Source: an uncultured bacterium
GTDB taxonomy: Bacteria; Bacteroidota; Ignavibacteria; Ignavibacteriales; Melioribacteraceae
Assembly: GCA_937936675.1 (NCBI GenBank)
Contig: CALDDL010000250.1
Span: 1 to 8,653 of the forward strand
DNA: 8,653 nt
Direction: 5' to 3'
The notes below the pieces were generated by a model that saw only the letters and a list, made by a program, of their open reading frames with translations, ran no database searches and was not told where the DNA came from. Position 1 is the stretch's first letter. The number at the start of each line of letters is the position of its first letter. Shown piece after piece: positions 1-5,351 of this stretch. A program made the position numbers and the translations under genes.

Positions 1-53
1 AGAACGCCTGCCTGTCACGCAGGAGGTCGCGAGTTCGAGTCTCGTCGGCCCCG
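1..53 (+). tRNA. tRNA-Asp (anticodon GTC), 3' part
   Basis: The window opens inside a tRNA gene. The anticodon stem CCTGC (7-11) pairs with GCAGG (19-23) around the loop CTGTCAC, which puts anticodon GTC at 14-16, so it reads Asp codons. The T arm follows (GCGAG, TTCGAGT, CTCGT at 29-45), then the 3' acceptor strand CGGCCCC (46-52) and discriminator G53. CCA is not encoded. The acceptor 5' strand and most of the D arm lie to the left of the window. It is the only plus-strand gene seen. The 3' ends of tRNA genes are common integration sites, which matters because accessory genes follow. Confidence 0.96.
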
Positions 54-58
54 CTCTT

Positions 59-95
59 AAAAGCCTGATTTCGTTAAGATTTCGGGCTTTTTTAA
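59..95 (+). terminator. Rho-independent terminator of tRNA-Asp
   Basis: AAAAGCCTGA (59-68) pairs with TCGGGCTTTT (82-91) with one G-T wobble, and the stem runs into a T-tract (TTTTTTT). It begins five bases after the tRNA discriminator base, so it ends the tRNA transcript. Confidence 0.85.
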
Positions 96-120
96 TATCT
101 ACAAGTATTATCTAAAAAGG

Positions 121-142
121 CTATAACACTCACTATAACACT
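121..142 (+). repeat. Tandem 10-bp direct repeat, integrase arm-site-like
   Basis: CTATAACACT occurs at 121-130 and again at 133-142, a 12-bp period, about 70 bp after the tRNA end. Short direct repeats beside a tRNA 3' end resemble arm-type sites bound by tyrosine integrases at the end of an island. That role is inferred: no integrase gene and no second copy of the tRNA 3' end are in the window. The rest of 96-233 shows no gene. Confidence 0.35.
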
Positions 143-209
143 TTTTATAAATTGTCTATTTTTGTAAGATTAACTTTCGATTTAATTCCTCACTTATAGA
201 ATAATTTTT

Positions 210-221
210 CCGCTACTGCGG
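210..221 (-). other. Short hairpin after the Fic gene
   Basis: CCGC-TACT-GCGG forms a 4-bp GC stem 12 bp beyond the stop codon of the Fic gene. Read on the minus strand it is followed by AAAAATTATT and not by a T-run, so it is at best a weak transcript end. Confidence 0.25.
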
Positions 222-233
222 TCATTAACTGAT

Positions 234-830
234 TCATGATCTGGCAAATTTTAATAATTCTGTAAAGTGCCCACTATCTGCATTTTGTAAAGATGTTAAA
301 TATGCGGTTCTAAATTTCCCTGCTGTAGTGAGATTTGTGCTGCCCCAAGTGAACTCATCCTTCCCAAATCCTTTGTGGATTATTGTATCTGCGATTAATC
401 TTGAATGACGACCATTACCATTTGGGAATAAATGAATTTGGACAATTCTATGACTAAAGCGAATGGCAATTTCATCTTCAGAAAAATTTTTGTTATCGAT
501 CCAATATTTTGTATTATCGATTAATAATCTTAGCTGGAAGGGAATTTCTAATTTATCAATGCCGATATTTTTATTTGTCTTTCTAAATGTACCAGCCCAT
601 TCCCATACATCCTCGAACATTTTAAGATGTAAATCTTTTATAAATTTTTCGGAAAGAATTTTATCTAAATTAAAATTTGCTTTTAGCAACCAAATTTTTG
701 CCTCTTCAATATTTAGCTGCTCAAACTCATCAAGTTCGCCACGAGTGGAAATAGTTTTTATAAGCAAACCTTCCTTTTCATCCTCGCTAAGAGGAGTTTG
801 ACCGTAAATATATTCGAGTTCTAATCCCAT
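234..830 (-). CDS. Fic-domain protein, 'mobile mystery protein B' family
   Basis: A 198-residue cytoplasmic protein with the Fic active-site motif at residues 133-144, HLFPNGNGRHSR. Fic enzymes usually transfer AMP (or another nucleotide part) from a nucleotide to a hydroxyl side chain of a target protein; the motif His is the catalytic base and the GNGR loop binds phosphates. The usual metal-binding Asp/Glu of HxFx(D/E)GNGRxxR is Asn137 here. The N-terminal stretch with TRGELDEFEQLNI (29-41) and the pairing with an upstream HTH gene fit the TIGR02613 family, known for occurring on mobile DNA together with protein A. The ATG overlaps the last 10 bases of that gene, so the two are probably translationally coupled. 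No autoinhibitory (S/T)xxxE(G/N) motif is certain. The target is unknown; a toxin role is plausible but unproven. Confidence 0.9.
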   Translation of the reverse strand: MGLELEYIYGQTPLSEDEKEGLLIKTISTRGELDEFEQLNIEEAKIWLLKANFNLDKILSEKFIKDLHLKMFEDVWEWAGTFRKTNKNIGIDKLEIPFQLRLLIDNTKYWIDNKNFSEDEIAIRFSHRIVQIHLFPNGNGRHSRLIADTIIHKGFGKDEFTWGSTNLTTAGKFRTAYLTSLQNADSGHFTELLKFARS

Positions 831-1285
831 AAATATTTTGGCATCTCATTTTTAATTTGTTCAGTTCTATTTTTAATTGCTTTTTTTATTCGAGTAGGGT
901 TATTCTGCTGATCTTCAAGAGCCATATTATGTGAAGTTTTAAGTACTATTTCTTGAGCTATTTCAGTAGCACGTTTTTCAATCATCTTTTCCAGCGAACC
1001 ATCGTTAGGAATAAAACCATAAACAAATTTTAATTCCAAAGATGCCGCAAAATCTTTTAGACTTTTAATAGTGATTGAATCATTCTTTTCTCTTTTTTCC
1101 ATTTCCTTTACACCCGAGGGCGTGAGATGCATTCTATTTCCTAATTGTTTTAAAGAAATACCAATCGCTTGTCTAATACTATAAATCCACCCTTCAGAAG
1201 GTATAGAAATTTTTGATAAGGACGAAATGTGCTTAATTTTTTTATCTAATTGTTCCAAAATTAGCCTATTAGTGTGATTTTGCAT
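821..1285 (-). CDS. HTH protein, 'mobile mystery protein A' family
   Basis: A 154-residue protein with an XRE-like helix-turn-helix at about residues 34-90: GWIYSIRQAIGISLKQLGNR, then a probable recognition helix (TPSGVKEMEKRE, 55-66) and TIKSLKDFAASLELKFVYGF. The C-terminal 60 residues are charged and helical. The order and overlap with the Fic gene match the A/B pair (TIGR02612/TIGR02613), in which A always lies upstream of B. It probably binds the three operator-like repeats just upstream and so controls its own operon, perhaps acting as antitoxin or regulator for the Fic protein; both roles are inferred. The ATG at 1285 is preceded by an A-rich leader without a Shine-Dalgarno sequence, and a -33/-7 promoter lies 22 bp upstream, which supports this start. 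Confidence 0.88.
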   Translation of the reverse strand: MQNHTNRLILEQLDKKIKHISSLSKISIPSEGWIYSIRQAIGISLKQLGNRMHLTPSGVKEMEKREKNDSITIKSLKDFAASLELKFVYGFIPNDGSLEKMIEKRATEIAQEIVLKTSHNMALEDQQNNPTRIKKAIKNRTEQIKNEMPKYLWD

Positions 1286-1306
1286 TGTTTTGATCCTATT
1301 TGTAAT

Positions 1307-1337
1307 AAAATATACACATATTCATGAATATATTCAA
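1307..1337 (-). promoter_or_regulatory. Candidate -33/-7 promoter of the Fic module
   Basis: On the minus strand TTG (1337-1335) and TATATTTT (1314-1307) are separated by 20 bases, close to the Bacteroidota consensus TTG-N19/20-TAnnTTTG. The predicted start of transcription is near 1300, about 15 bases before the first ATG. Operator copy 1 fills the spacer between the two boxes. Confidence 0.55.
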
Positions 1338-1391
1338 ATATTATTTCACATATACATGAACTATCTCATTATTTTTTACACGTATATGTGT
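1315..1391. promoter_or_regulatory. Three operator-like repeats upstream of the Fic module
   Basis: Three related sites: CACATATTCATGAA (1315-1328), CACATATACATGAA (1347-1360), and CACATATACGTGTA on the minus strand (1390-1377). Copy 1 overlaps the perfect palindrome ATATTCATGAATAT (1318-1331); copy 3 overlaps the near-palindrome ACACGTATATGTGT (1378-1391). Centres are 32 and 30 bp apart, about three helical turns, so bound proteins would share one face of the DNA. Copy 1 lies between the promoter boxes, where binding would block polymerase. The likely ligand is the HTH protein encoded next to it. Confidence 0.55.
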
Positions 1392-1424
1392 AAAGTTAGA
1401 GACCAGAAAATGCGAAATTTTTAC

Positions 1425-1439
1425 AATCGACACACGATT
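1425..1439. other. Small hairpin between the arsenic operon and the Fic module
   Basis: AATCG (1425-1429) and CGATT (1435-1439) form a 5-bp stem with a 5-base loop. It follows the last reading frame of the arsenic operon, but no T-run follows on the minus strand, so a terminator role is weak. Confidence 0.2.
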
Positions 1440-1454
1440 TAGCCGTTTATTTGT

Positions 1455-1673
1455 TTAGGAGTCCTTCGTGATTGTATGGTCTTCTTCTTCAATCAAGAAA
1501 ATATTTTTGTTATCGCTAAAATTTTTATTTATAAAATATATAATTGAGATAAATATAATTGCAGCAGGAATAATTATGAACCAACGGTTTATTCCTAGCA
1601 GCACAGAAATATCGCCATTGATTTCACTCGATAAAATAATCCAATTATTTATTATATTGTTTCCCCATATCAT
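1455..1673 (-). CDS. Possible small single-pass membrane protein
   Basis: A 72-codon frame starting 33 bp after the acr3 stop, in the same direction. It has one clear hydrophobic segment at about residues 32-49 (FIIIPAAIIFISIIYFIN), then a lysine/asparagine linker and an acidic C-terminus (LIEEEDH). I recognise no family. For it: same strand as the arsenic operon, short gap, and a charge pattern that makes sense for a membrane protein. Against it: no Shine-Dalgarno sequence, very AT-rich DNA, and an equally long frame on the opposite strand (1468-1686) that cannot be excluded by reading alone. Confidence 0.35.
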   Translation of the reverse strand: MIWGNNIINNWIILSSEINGDISVLLGINRWFIIIPAAIIFISIIYFINKNFSDNKNIFLIEEEDHTITKDS

Positions 1674-1706
1674 TGAGGTTGATTAGAAGAGATAATTCCA
1701 CAGGAC

Positions 1707-2810
1707 TTAACTATAACGCTTGCAGCCGGGTCCGTTAAAATTATCATCGACTTTTATTTCATCGCCAAAATATTTTTTCTGAAACCATAAGGCAACATTC
1801 ACTAACGCAATTAATACCGGCACTTCAACGAGCGGACCGATAACAGCAGCGAATGCTTCACCGCTATTTATTCCGAATACTGCCACTGCTACGGCAATAG
1901 CCAATTCAAAATTATTACTGGCGGCGGTAAAGGAGAGAGTTGCCGTTTTTGAGTAATCCGCCCCAACTCTCTTACCCATATAGAAAGAAACGAGAAACAT
2001 TATCACAAAATAGATTAGAAGTGGAATTGCTATCCGAATAACATCAAACGGAATTTTTACAATGTATTCACCCTTAAGGGAGAACATTACAACGATTGTA
2101 AAAAGCAGAGCAACGAGCGTGAGAGGACTAATCTTTGGGATGAATTTTGTCTGATACCACTCTTTATTTTTTATTTTTATCAAAGTAAATCGCGTAATTA
2201 TTCCGGACATGAAAGGAATACCTAGATAAATAAATACGCTTTCGGCAATTTGTCCGATTGTGATATCCACTTTGAAAGATTGCAAACCTAACCAATCAGG
2301 AAATACCGTCAAGAAAAGATAAGCATAAACCGAAAAGAAAAGGACTTGAAAAATTGAGTTGAAGGCAACCAATCCCGCTGCATATTCGGTATCCCCTTTT
2401 GCAAGTTCATTCCATACAATTACCATCGCTATACATCGTGCTAATCCTATCAATATTAATCCCGCCATATAGTGCGGATAGTCCTGAAGGAATAATATTG
2501 CAAGGGTGAACATTAGGATGGGTCCGATAATCCAATTCTGAATAAGTGAAAGAGATAGTACTTTTACGTTTTTGAATACATCACCCAACTCTTCATATTT
2601 TACTTTCGCAAGAGGAGGATACATCATAAGTATCAAACCGATAGCAATAGGAATATTAGTTGTGCTTTCGGGCGAAGACTTAAGCGATTCCCAAAATCTT
2701 GCTATTTCCGGGAATAAATAACCGGAAAAAACGCCTATGAACATTGCAAGAAATATCCATAGGGTTAAATATCTATCAAGGAATGAGAGTTTTTTTGTAA
2801 TCGAGCTCAT
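1707..2810 (-). CDS. acr3: Arsenite efflux permease ACR3
   Basis: A 367-residue inner-membrane protein with about ten hydrophobic segments, the usual size and topology of the ACR3 (BASS superfamily) arsenite exporters, which expel As(III) using the proton motive force. The family's essential cysteine is present in GLARCIAMVIVWN (Cys126) and the essential glutamate in ASNNFELAIAVA (Glu302); the 176-residue distance between them equals that between Cys129 and Glu305 of the characterised Alkaliphilus protein. GPLVEVPVLIALV (325-337) is another family signature. Its ATG overlaps the arsC stop as ATGA (2807-2810), so the two are translationally coupled: ArsC makes arsenite and this permease removes it. 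The last 15 residues (DDNFNGPGCKRYS) form a short polar tail. Confidence 0.96.
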   Translation of the reverse strand: MSSITKKLSFLDRYLTLWIFLAMFIGVFSGYLFPEIARFWESLKSSPESTTNIPIAIGLILMMYPPLAKVKYEELGDVFKNVKVLSLSLIQNWIIGPILMFTLAILFLQDYPHYMAGLILIGLARCIAMVIVWNELAKGDTEYAAGLVAFNSIFQVLFFSVYAYLFLTVFPDWLGLQSFKVDITIGQIAESVFIYLGIPFMSGIITRFTLIKIKNKEWYQTKFIPKISPLTLVALLFTIVVMFSLKGEYIVKIPFDVIRIAIPLLIYFVIMFLVSFYMGKRVGADYSKTATLSFTAASNNFELAIAVAVAVFGINSGEAFAAVIGPLVEVPVLIALVNVALWFQKKYFGDEIKVDDNFNGPGCKRYS

Positions 2811-3232
2811 GCTTGTTCTTCTTTCCTTAAAAAAGACTGCAATTCATTTTTTATTTCATCTCGGATTCTTCTAAATTCAGAAAGTATTTCATCCTCTGTT
2901 CCCGTTGCCTCTGCCGGATCATCAAAACCTATATGAAGTTGCTTACCGACTTTCCCGATAAATACGGGACAAGTTTCTTTTGCATTATCGCAAACTGTGA
3001 TAACGTAATCAAATGACTCGGTTATAAATTGATCGACTAATTTCGGGTAGTTTTTTGAAAGGTCAATCCCTACTTCATTCATTACTTGAATAGCTTTGGG
3101 ATGAACTTGTTTAGAAGGATTTGTTCCGGCAGAATAAACCGCTAACTCAGGATCAAAAGATTTCAAAAATTCTTCCGCCATTTGACTGCGGCATGAATTG
3201 CCCGTGCAAAGAATTAATATTTTTTTATTCAT
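2807..3232 (-). CDS. arsC: Arsenate reductase ArsC, LMW-phosphatase fold
   Basis: A 141-residue cytoplasmic enzyme reducing arsenate to arsenite. It has the P-loop CTGNSCRS (Cys9 to Ser16, a CX5R loop), the redox pair Cys81 and Cys88 in VCDNAKETCPVF, and the DDP element (104-106) that carries the general-acid Asp. The spacing matches the thioredoxin-coupled Bacillus/Staphylococcus type (Cys10, Cys82, Cys89), in which the three cysteines relay a disulfide that thioredoxin then reduces. It is not the glutaredoxin-dependent plasmid type. The start is well supported by AAGGAA (3246-3241) eight bases before the ATG. It lies between the arsR remnant and acr3 in one operon. Confidence 0.96.
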   Translation of the reverse strand: MNKKILILCTGNSCRSQMAEEFLKSFDPELAVYSAGTNPSKQVHPKAIQVMNEVGIDLSKNYPKLVDQFITESFDYVITVCDNAKETCPVFIGKVGKQLHIGFDDPAEATGTEDEILSEFRRIRDEIKNELQSFLRKEEQA

Positions 3233-3418
3233 TATTATATTTCCTTTCTAGTGATTCGCTATTTACCGAATTGTTTAAACTAAAAAATGAATACAAACCG
3301 CACGCTGAAATATTTCTAATATATCACAGACGCAAGGAGATTCAATTTGAGGCATCTTTAAGATACGTAATCGGCTTTTATCCGAGAGTGTTTTATATAG
3401 ATTTTTGGGGTTTCCCAT
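3225..3418 (-). pseudogene. arsR: arsR remnant, internally deleted ArsR-family repressor
   Basis: From an ATG at 3418 the minus strand reads MGNPKNLYKTLSDKSRLRIL and then SPCVCDILEIF, the N-terminus of an ArsR/SmtB repressor with the LSDxxRLRIL helix and the CVCD metalloid site (Cys29, Cys31). After residue 37 the family sequence stops: the helix-turn-helix recognition region is missing and a TAA follows at 3277-3275 (47 codons). In another frame the DNA continues as GLYSFFSLNNSVNSE, which resembles the wing and C-terminus of ArsR, and runs to a stop at 3227-3225 that overlaps the arsC start. About 64 codons remain of a usual 100-115. An internal deletion of roughly 120 bp with a frameshift explains this. 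As it stands it cannot make a DNA-binding repressor. The ArsR assignment is firm; the exact deletion ends are inferred. Confidence 0.85.
3241..3246 (-). promoter_or_regulatory. Ribosome binding site of arsC
   Basis: AAGGAA on the minus strand, eight bases before the arsC ATG. It is the clearest Shine-Dalgarno sequence in the window and fixes the arsC start. It lies inside what remains of the 3' end of arsR. Confidence 0.7.
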
Positions 3419-3424
3419 AATTTC

Positions 3425-3470
3425 ATTTCGTTATTGACCGAAATATAATTACTATTTGTTTTATTTTCAA
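3425..3470 (-). promoter_or_regulatory. Arsenic operon promoter with ArsR-type operator
   Basis: On the minus strand TTG (3470-3468) and TATATTTC (3447-3440) are 20 bases apart, the same layout as the Fic-module promoter. Overlapping the -7 box is a dyad, ATTTCG (3425-3430) and CGAAAT (3439-3444) with an 8-base centre, ending six bases before the arsR ATG. Position and symmetry fit an ArsR operator: apo-repressor bound here would cover the -7 box and start site. The site seems intact although the adjacent repressor gene is broken. Confidence 0.6.
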
Positions 3471-3507
3471 ATTAATTTCTTTTTTAATAGTTCTGGTATA
3501 TGCTTTA

Positions 3508-3630
3508 TTAGCGGCGATTACTAATTTTCTTCCATAATTTTTGGAAACCGGTGCCCCACTGTTCAATCAAATTAAGCTCTTTAATGATTGGGACAAGTAA
3601 TATATCACGAATTTCTTATCCTCGGGGATC
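3508..3630 (-). pseudogene. Fragment of AlbA_2/HATPase_c_4-type regulator
   Basis: One minus-strand frame reads EIRDILLVPIIKELNLIEQW then GTGFQKLWKKI, ending at TAA 3510-3508. This matches the conserved (R)N..I...F..L.LIE.WGTG..K(I/L) segment near the C-terminus of putative transcriptional regulators that combine an AlbA_2 domain with a divergent ATPase (HATPase_c_4, COG2865), proteins usually of 400-500 residues. Only about 35 recognisable codons remain, with an in-frame stop at 3618-3616 just before them. The gene is dead. It points to an earlier accessory gene between the toxin-antitoxin locus and the arsenic operon. Confidence 0.6.
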
Positions 3631-3689
3631 TAAATTATTAACTCAACTCATAGAGAAAACTTACTCTGACTCGCAATTTCTTACAGGTT

Positions 3690-3872
3690 TTTTTTCATAA
3701 GAAAAGCCGGCGGGACGCTCGGCATTATTACTAACTAATTTTTGTGTTTTCTTATGTGACCAAAAGAAATAGATTCCAAAGGCGGATTGAATAAAATTCC
3801 CCCCTGCAAATTTCTTGAGCAGAAAGTAATTCAGAAAATAATAATAGGAGGAGGAGAAGAAATCTATTCATA
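3690..3872. repeat. Probable dispersed intergenic repeat element
   Basis: The stretch holds an exact 10-bp inverted repeat, CATAAGAAAA (3696-3705) and TTTTCTTATG (3747-3756), enclosing a GC-rich core (GCCGGCGGGACGCTCGGC, 3706-3723) that can itself fold, followed by a C-run (3801-3806) and a purine tract with AAT and AGG triplet runs (3838-3861). The minus strand is open without a start codon for about 68 codons (KKFAGGNFIQSAF and FFWSHKKTQKL are part of it), which looks like the pseudo-translation of a widely copied non-coding element. Base composition differs from the surroundings. Only one copy is in the window, so the repeat status is inferred. Confidence 0.4.
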
Positions 3873-4042
3873 CCCTTTCATTCTAAATGAACATGTAATC
3901 TAAAAATAATAAAGGATATTGTCTATCGAGAATTACAGAAGATTTATGCTAATGGGAGTTATAGAAAAATGAATAAGGGGAGAATAATAAATTAGAAATT
4001 CTTTAATGGAGTTAAATCTTAAATACTTTTCGAGAATCTTTT
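3873..4042. other. Gene-free stretch
   Basis: No credible gene. A plus-strand frame of about 34 codons (KDIVYRELQKIYANGSY, ending near 3992) is open but lacks a usable start and resembles nothing I know; in DNA this AT-rich it can arise by chance. No convincing terminator for the toxin-antitoxin locus is visible here. Confidence 0.4.
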
Positions 4043-4372
4043 CTATTTAATAAATTTTAATAAATCTTTAAAACTCGCAGCAACTTTTTTTTCATTAGGA
4101 ACTTCTCCGTATGATAGAGCATTTAGTTCCTCGGAATATCGATCTTTCACAGTATTCCATATAGTATCAAAATCAGTAATAAGTGGAGAATCTTTCAATT
4201 TTTTTGTTTTCCAATTTTTAGGTTCATCAAAAGCTTCTTGATCATGATGCAAAATTTCTAGAAAACGACTGTTAAACTGATCTGATTTTAACAGTTCATT
4301 ACATCCAGGTGTATTCATTAAGTAATATATATCATAAAAATGTCTCACTTTTGCAGAAATATTTTGAATCAC
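4043..4372 (-). pseudogene. abiEii: AbiEii toxin, C-terminal fragment
   Basis: This frame carries the C-terminal third of an AbiEii/AbiGii-family nucleotidyltransferase toxin: ISAKVRHFYDIYYLMN (the motif with the conserved Arg-His and Asp after the core), HDQEAFDEPKNWKTKKLKDS, and the usual end ELNALSYGEVPNEKKVAASF. The real frame begins slightly upstream of its first ATG, as SEEVIQNISAKV (from about 4387), out of frame with the N-terminal fragment. The catalytic GS/DxD region is absent. The fragment could be translated from the ATG at 4372 but would have no active site. Confidence 0.8.
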
Positions 4373-4376
4373 TTCT

Positions 4377-4601
4377 TCAGAGAATTTTCACCGAAAATCG
4401 TTCAATTAAACCAAAGCCTTTCGAGAGAGAAGTTCCTCCTTTGAATACTGCATCATTTGCCTCTTTTGCTTTTGATAACTTATTCAACACAAAAGTAATC
4501 CAATAATCTTTTTCTACATACACTTCATTAATCTTTAGTTTTTTTGAGGCGGCTCGGATTGTATCGCTAAAAAATTTAATATCAGCTAAATGTAATTTCA
4601 T
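4377..4601 (-). pseudogene. abiEii: AbiEii toxin, N-terminal fragment
   Basis: The start of an AbiEii toxin: MKLHL, then NEVYVEKDYWITFVLNKLSK and FKGGTSLSKGFGLIERFS, the nucleotide-binding Gly-Gly-Thr-Ser motif of this nucleotidyltransferase group. Just where the metal-binding Asp-x-Asp should follow (ERFS.DIDL in relatives) the reading turns to VKIL and stops. Relatives continue for about 100-120 more residues before the motif that opens the C-terminal fragment, so one internal deletion with a frameshift removed the catalytic core. I prefer the ATG at 4601, which overlaps the antitoxin stop as ATGA and gives the usual family N-terminus; an in-frame ATG at 4613 is the alternative. AbiEii toxins act as GTP-binding nucleotidyltransferases; this one cannot. 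Confidence 0.82.
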
Positions 4602-5323
4602 TTTATATTCCATTTATTTACTGATGGTAGGATATTTTTGATACCCGGAAACTTATATGTTGTTATTGGATTTAAAGACTCATAAAGATTTTTTGTTAGA
4701 ACTTTACTCCCTTCTTCATCTAATATTGCTCCAAGTAATGCTCTTGTTGCCGGGGAATATTTCAATGCGAGTCTTACGATAGTAACCTTTTCTTTCTCAG
4801 ATAATTTGGCAATTATTTGAATTAATCTTTTAAAAGAGGAAAGAATATTTGTGTCGGGTATTTTTTTAATGAATTTTATTGAATCCAAAATTTGTAAAAG
4901 AAAGACATTATCTTTTGCAATTAAATTTTTTTGAAGAATAAAAGAAATAATATACTCCCCTCTCTTAAATGTTGGGCGAGTATTATTTTTACCTATTTGG
5001 ATAATATTTCCTACTTGTGTCGTTAAGCCCAATTGGTTATATATGCTATAACCGGTAAGATAACCTGAAATTTTTCCATTTTCTTCTAAAAGATCTTTAA
5101 CCATTTCATAATTATTTGGCTGAAGTTTGCCGTAGGGAGTTTCTTCCGGCTTATAATATTTCCCTTTTGAAAATTTTGATATTTTGCCTGATTCTGCCAT
5201 TCGATTCAGAGTCTTAATAATAGATTCTTTATTTTTCACCTTAGGTAGGAAATCGGTATAGGTGAATATATAACCTTTTGGCAATCTATTGATCTTATCG
5301 CTTATATAGCTGGTATTTTTCAT
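4598..5323 (-). CDS. abiEi: Type IV antitoxin AbiEi (DUF6088-like)
   Basis: A 241-residue protein with a winged helix at about residues 1-60 (RLPKGYIFTYTDF, NRMAESGKISKFSKGKYYKP) and a C-terminal domain starting with SGYLTGYSIYNQLGLTTQV (86-104), the signature of DUF6088/AbiEi antitoxins. In the AbiE system the winged helix represses the operon through inverted repeats in the promoter, and the C-terminal domain opposes the toxin without binding it stably (type IV). The frame looks complete and undamaged, whereas its partner toxin has lost the active site. The ATG at 5323 has no Shine-Dalgarno sequence. A perfect palindrome lies 28 bp upstream, a likely site for its own binding. It may now act only as a DNA-binding protein, or protect against related toxins elsewhere. 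Confidence 0.85.
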   Translation of the reverse strand: MKNTSYISDKINRLPKGYIFTYTDFLPKVKNKESIIKTLNRMAESGKISKFSKGKYYKPEETPYGKLQPNNYEMVKDLLEENGKISGYLTGYSIYNQLGLTTQVGNIIQIGKNNTRPTFKRGEYIISFILQKNLIAKDNVFLLQILDSIKFIKKIPDTNILSSFKRLIQIIAKLSEKEKVTIVRLALKYSPATRALLGAILDEEGSKVLTKNLYESLNPITTYKFPGIKNILPSVNKWNIK

Positions 5324-5351
5324 ATCTATATTTACAATAAAAACAATAAAA

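Noticed and set aside
463..801. 112-codon plus-strand frame
   Set aside because: It lies entirely opposite the well-supported Fic gene, and its translation resembles no protein; it is an antisense shadow.
1468..1686. 72-codon plus-strand frame with hydrophobic stretches
   Set aside because: It opposes the small minus-strand frame of equal length. It is isolated among minus-strand genes with no operon context; hydrophobic runs arise on both strands of such AT-rich DNA. Not fully excluded.
3121..3420. 99-codon plus-strand frame
   Set aside because: It runs opposite the arsC N-terminus and the arsR remnant, both of which match known families on the minus strand.
3900..3992. Open plus-strand stretch KDIVYRELQKIYANGSY
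   Set aside because: It has no suitable start and no known relative; about 34 open codons are not rare by chance.
4309..4506. 65-codon plus-strand frame
   Set aside because: It is opposite the two AbiEii fragments, whose minus-strand motifs are clear.
4043..5323. A working AbiE toxin-antitoxin system
   Set aside because: The toxin lacks the DxD metal-binding motif and the rest of the nucleotidyltransferase core, so it cannot be active as encoded.
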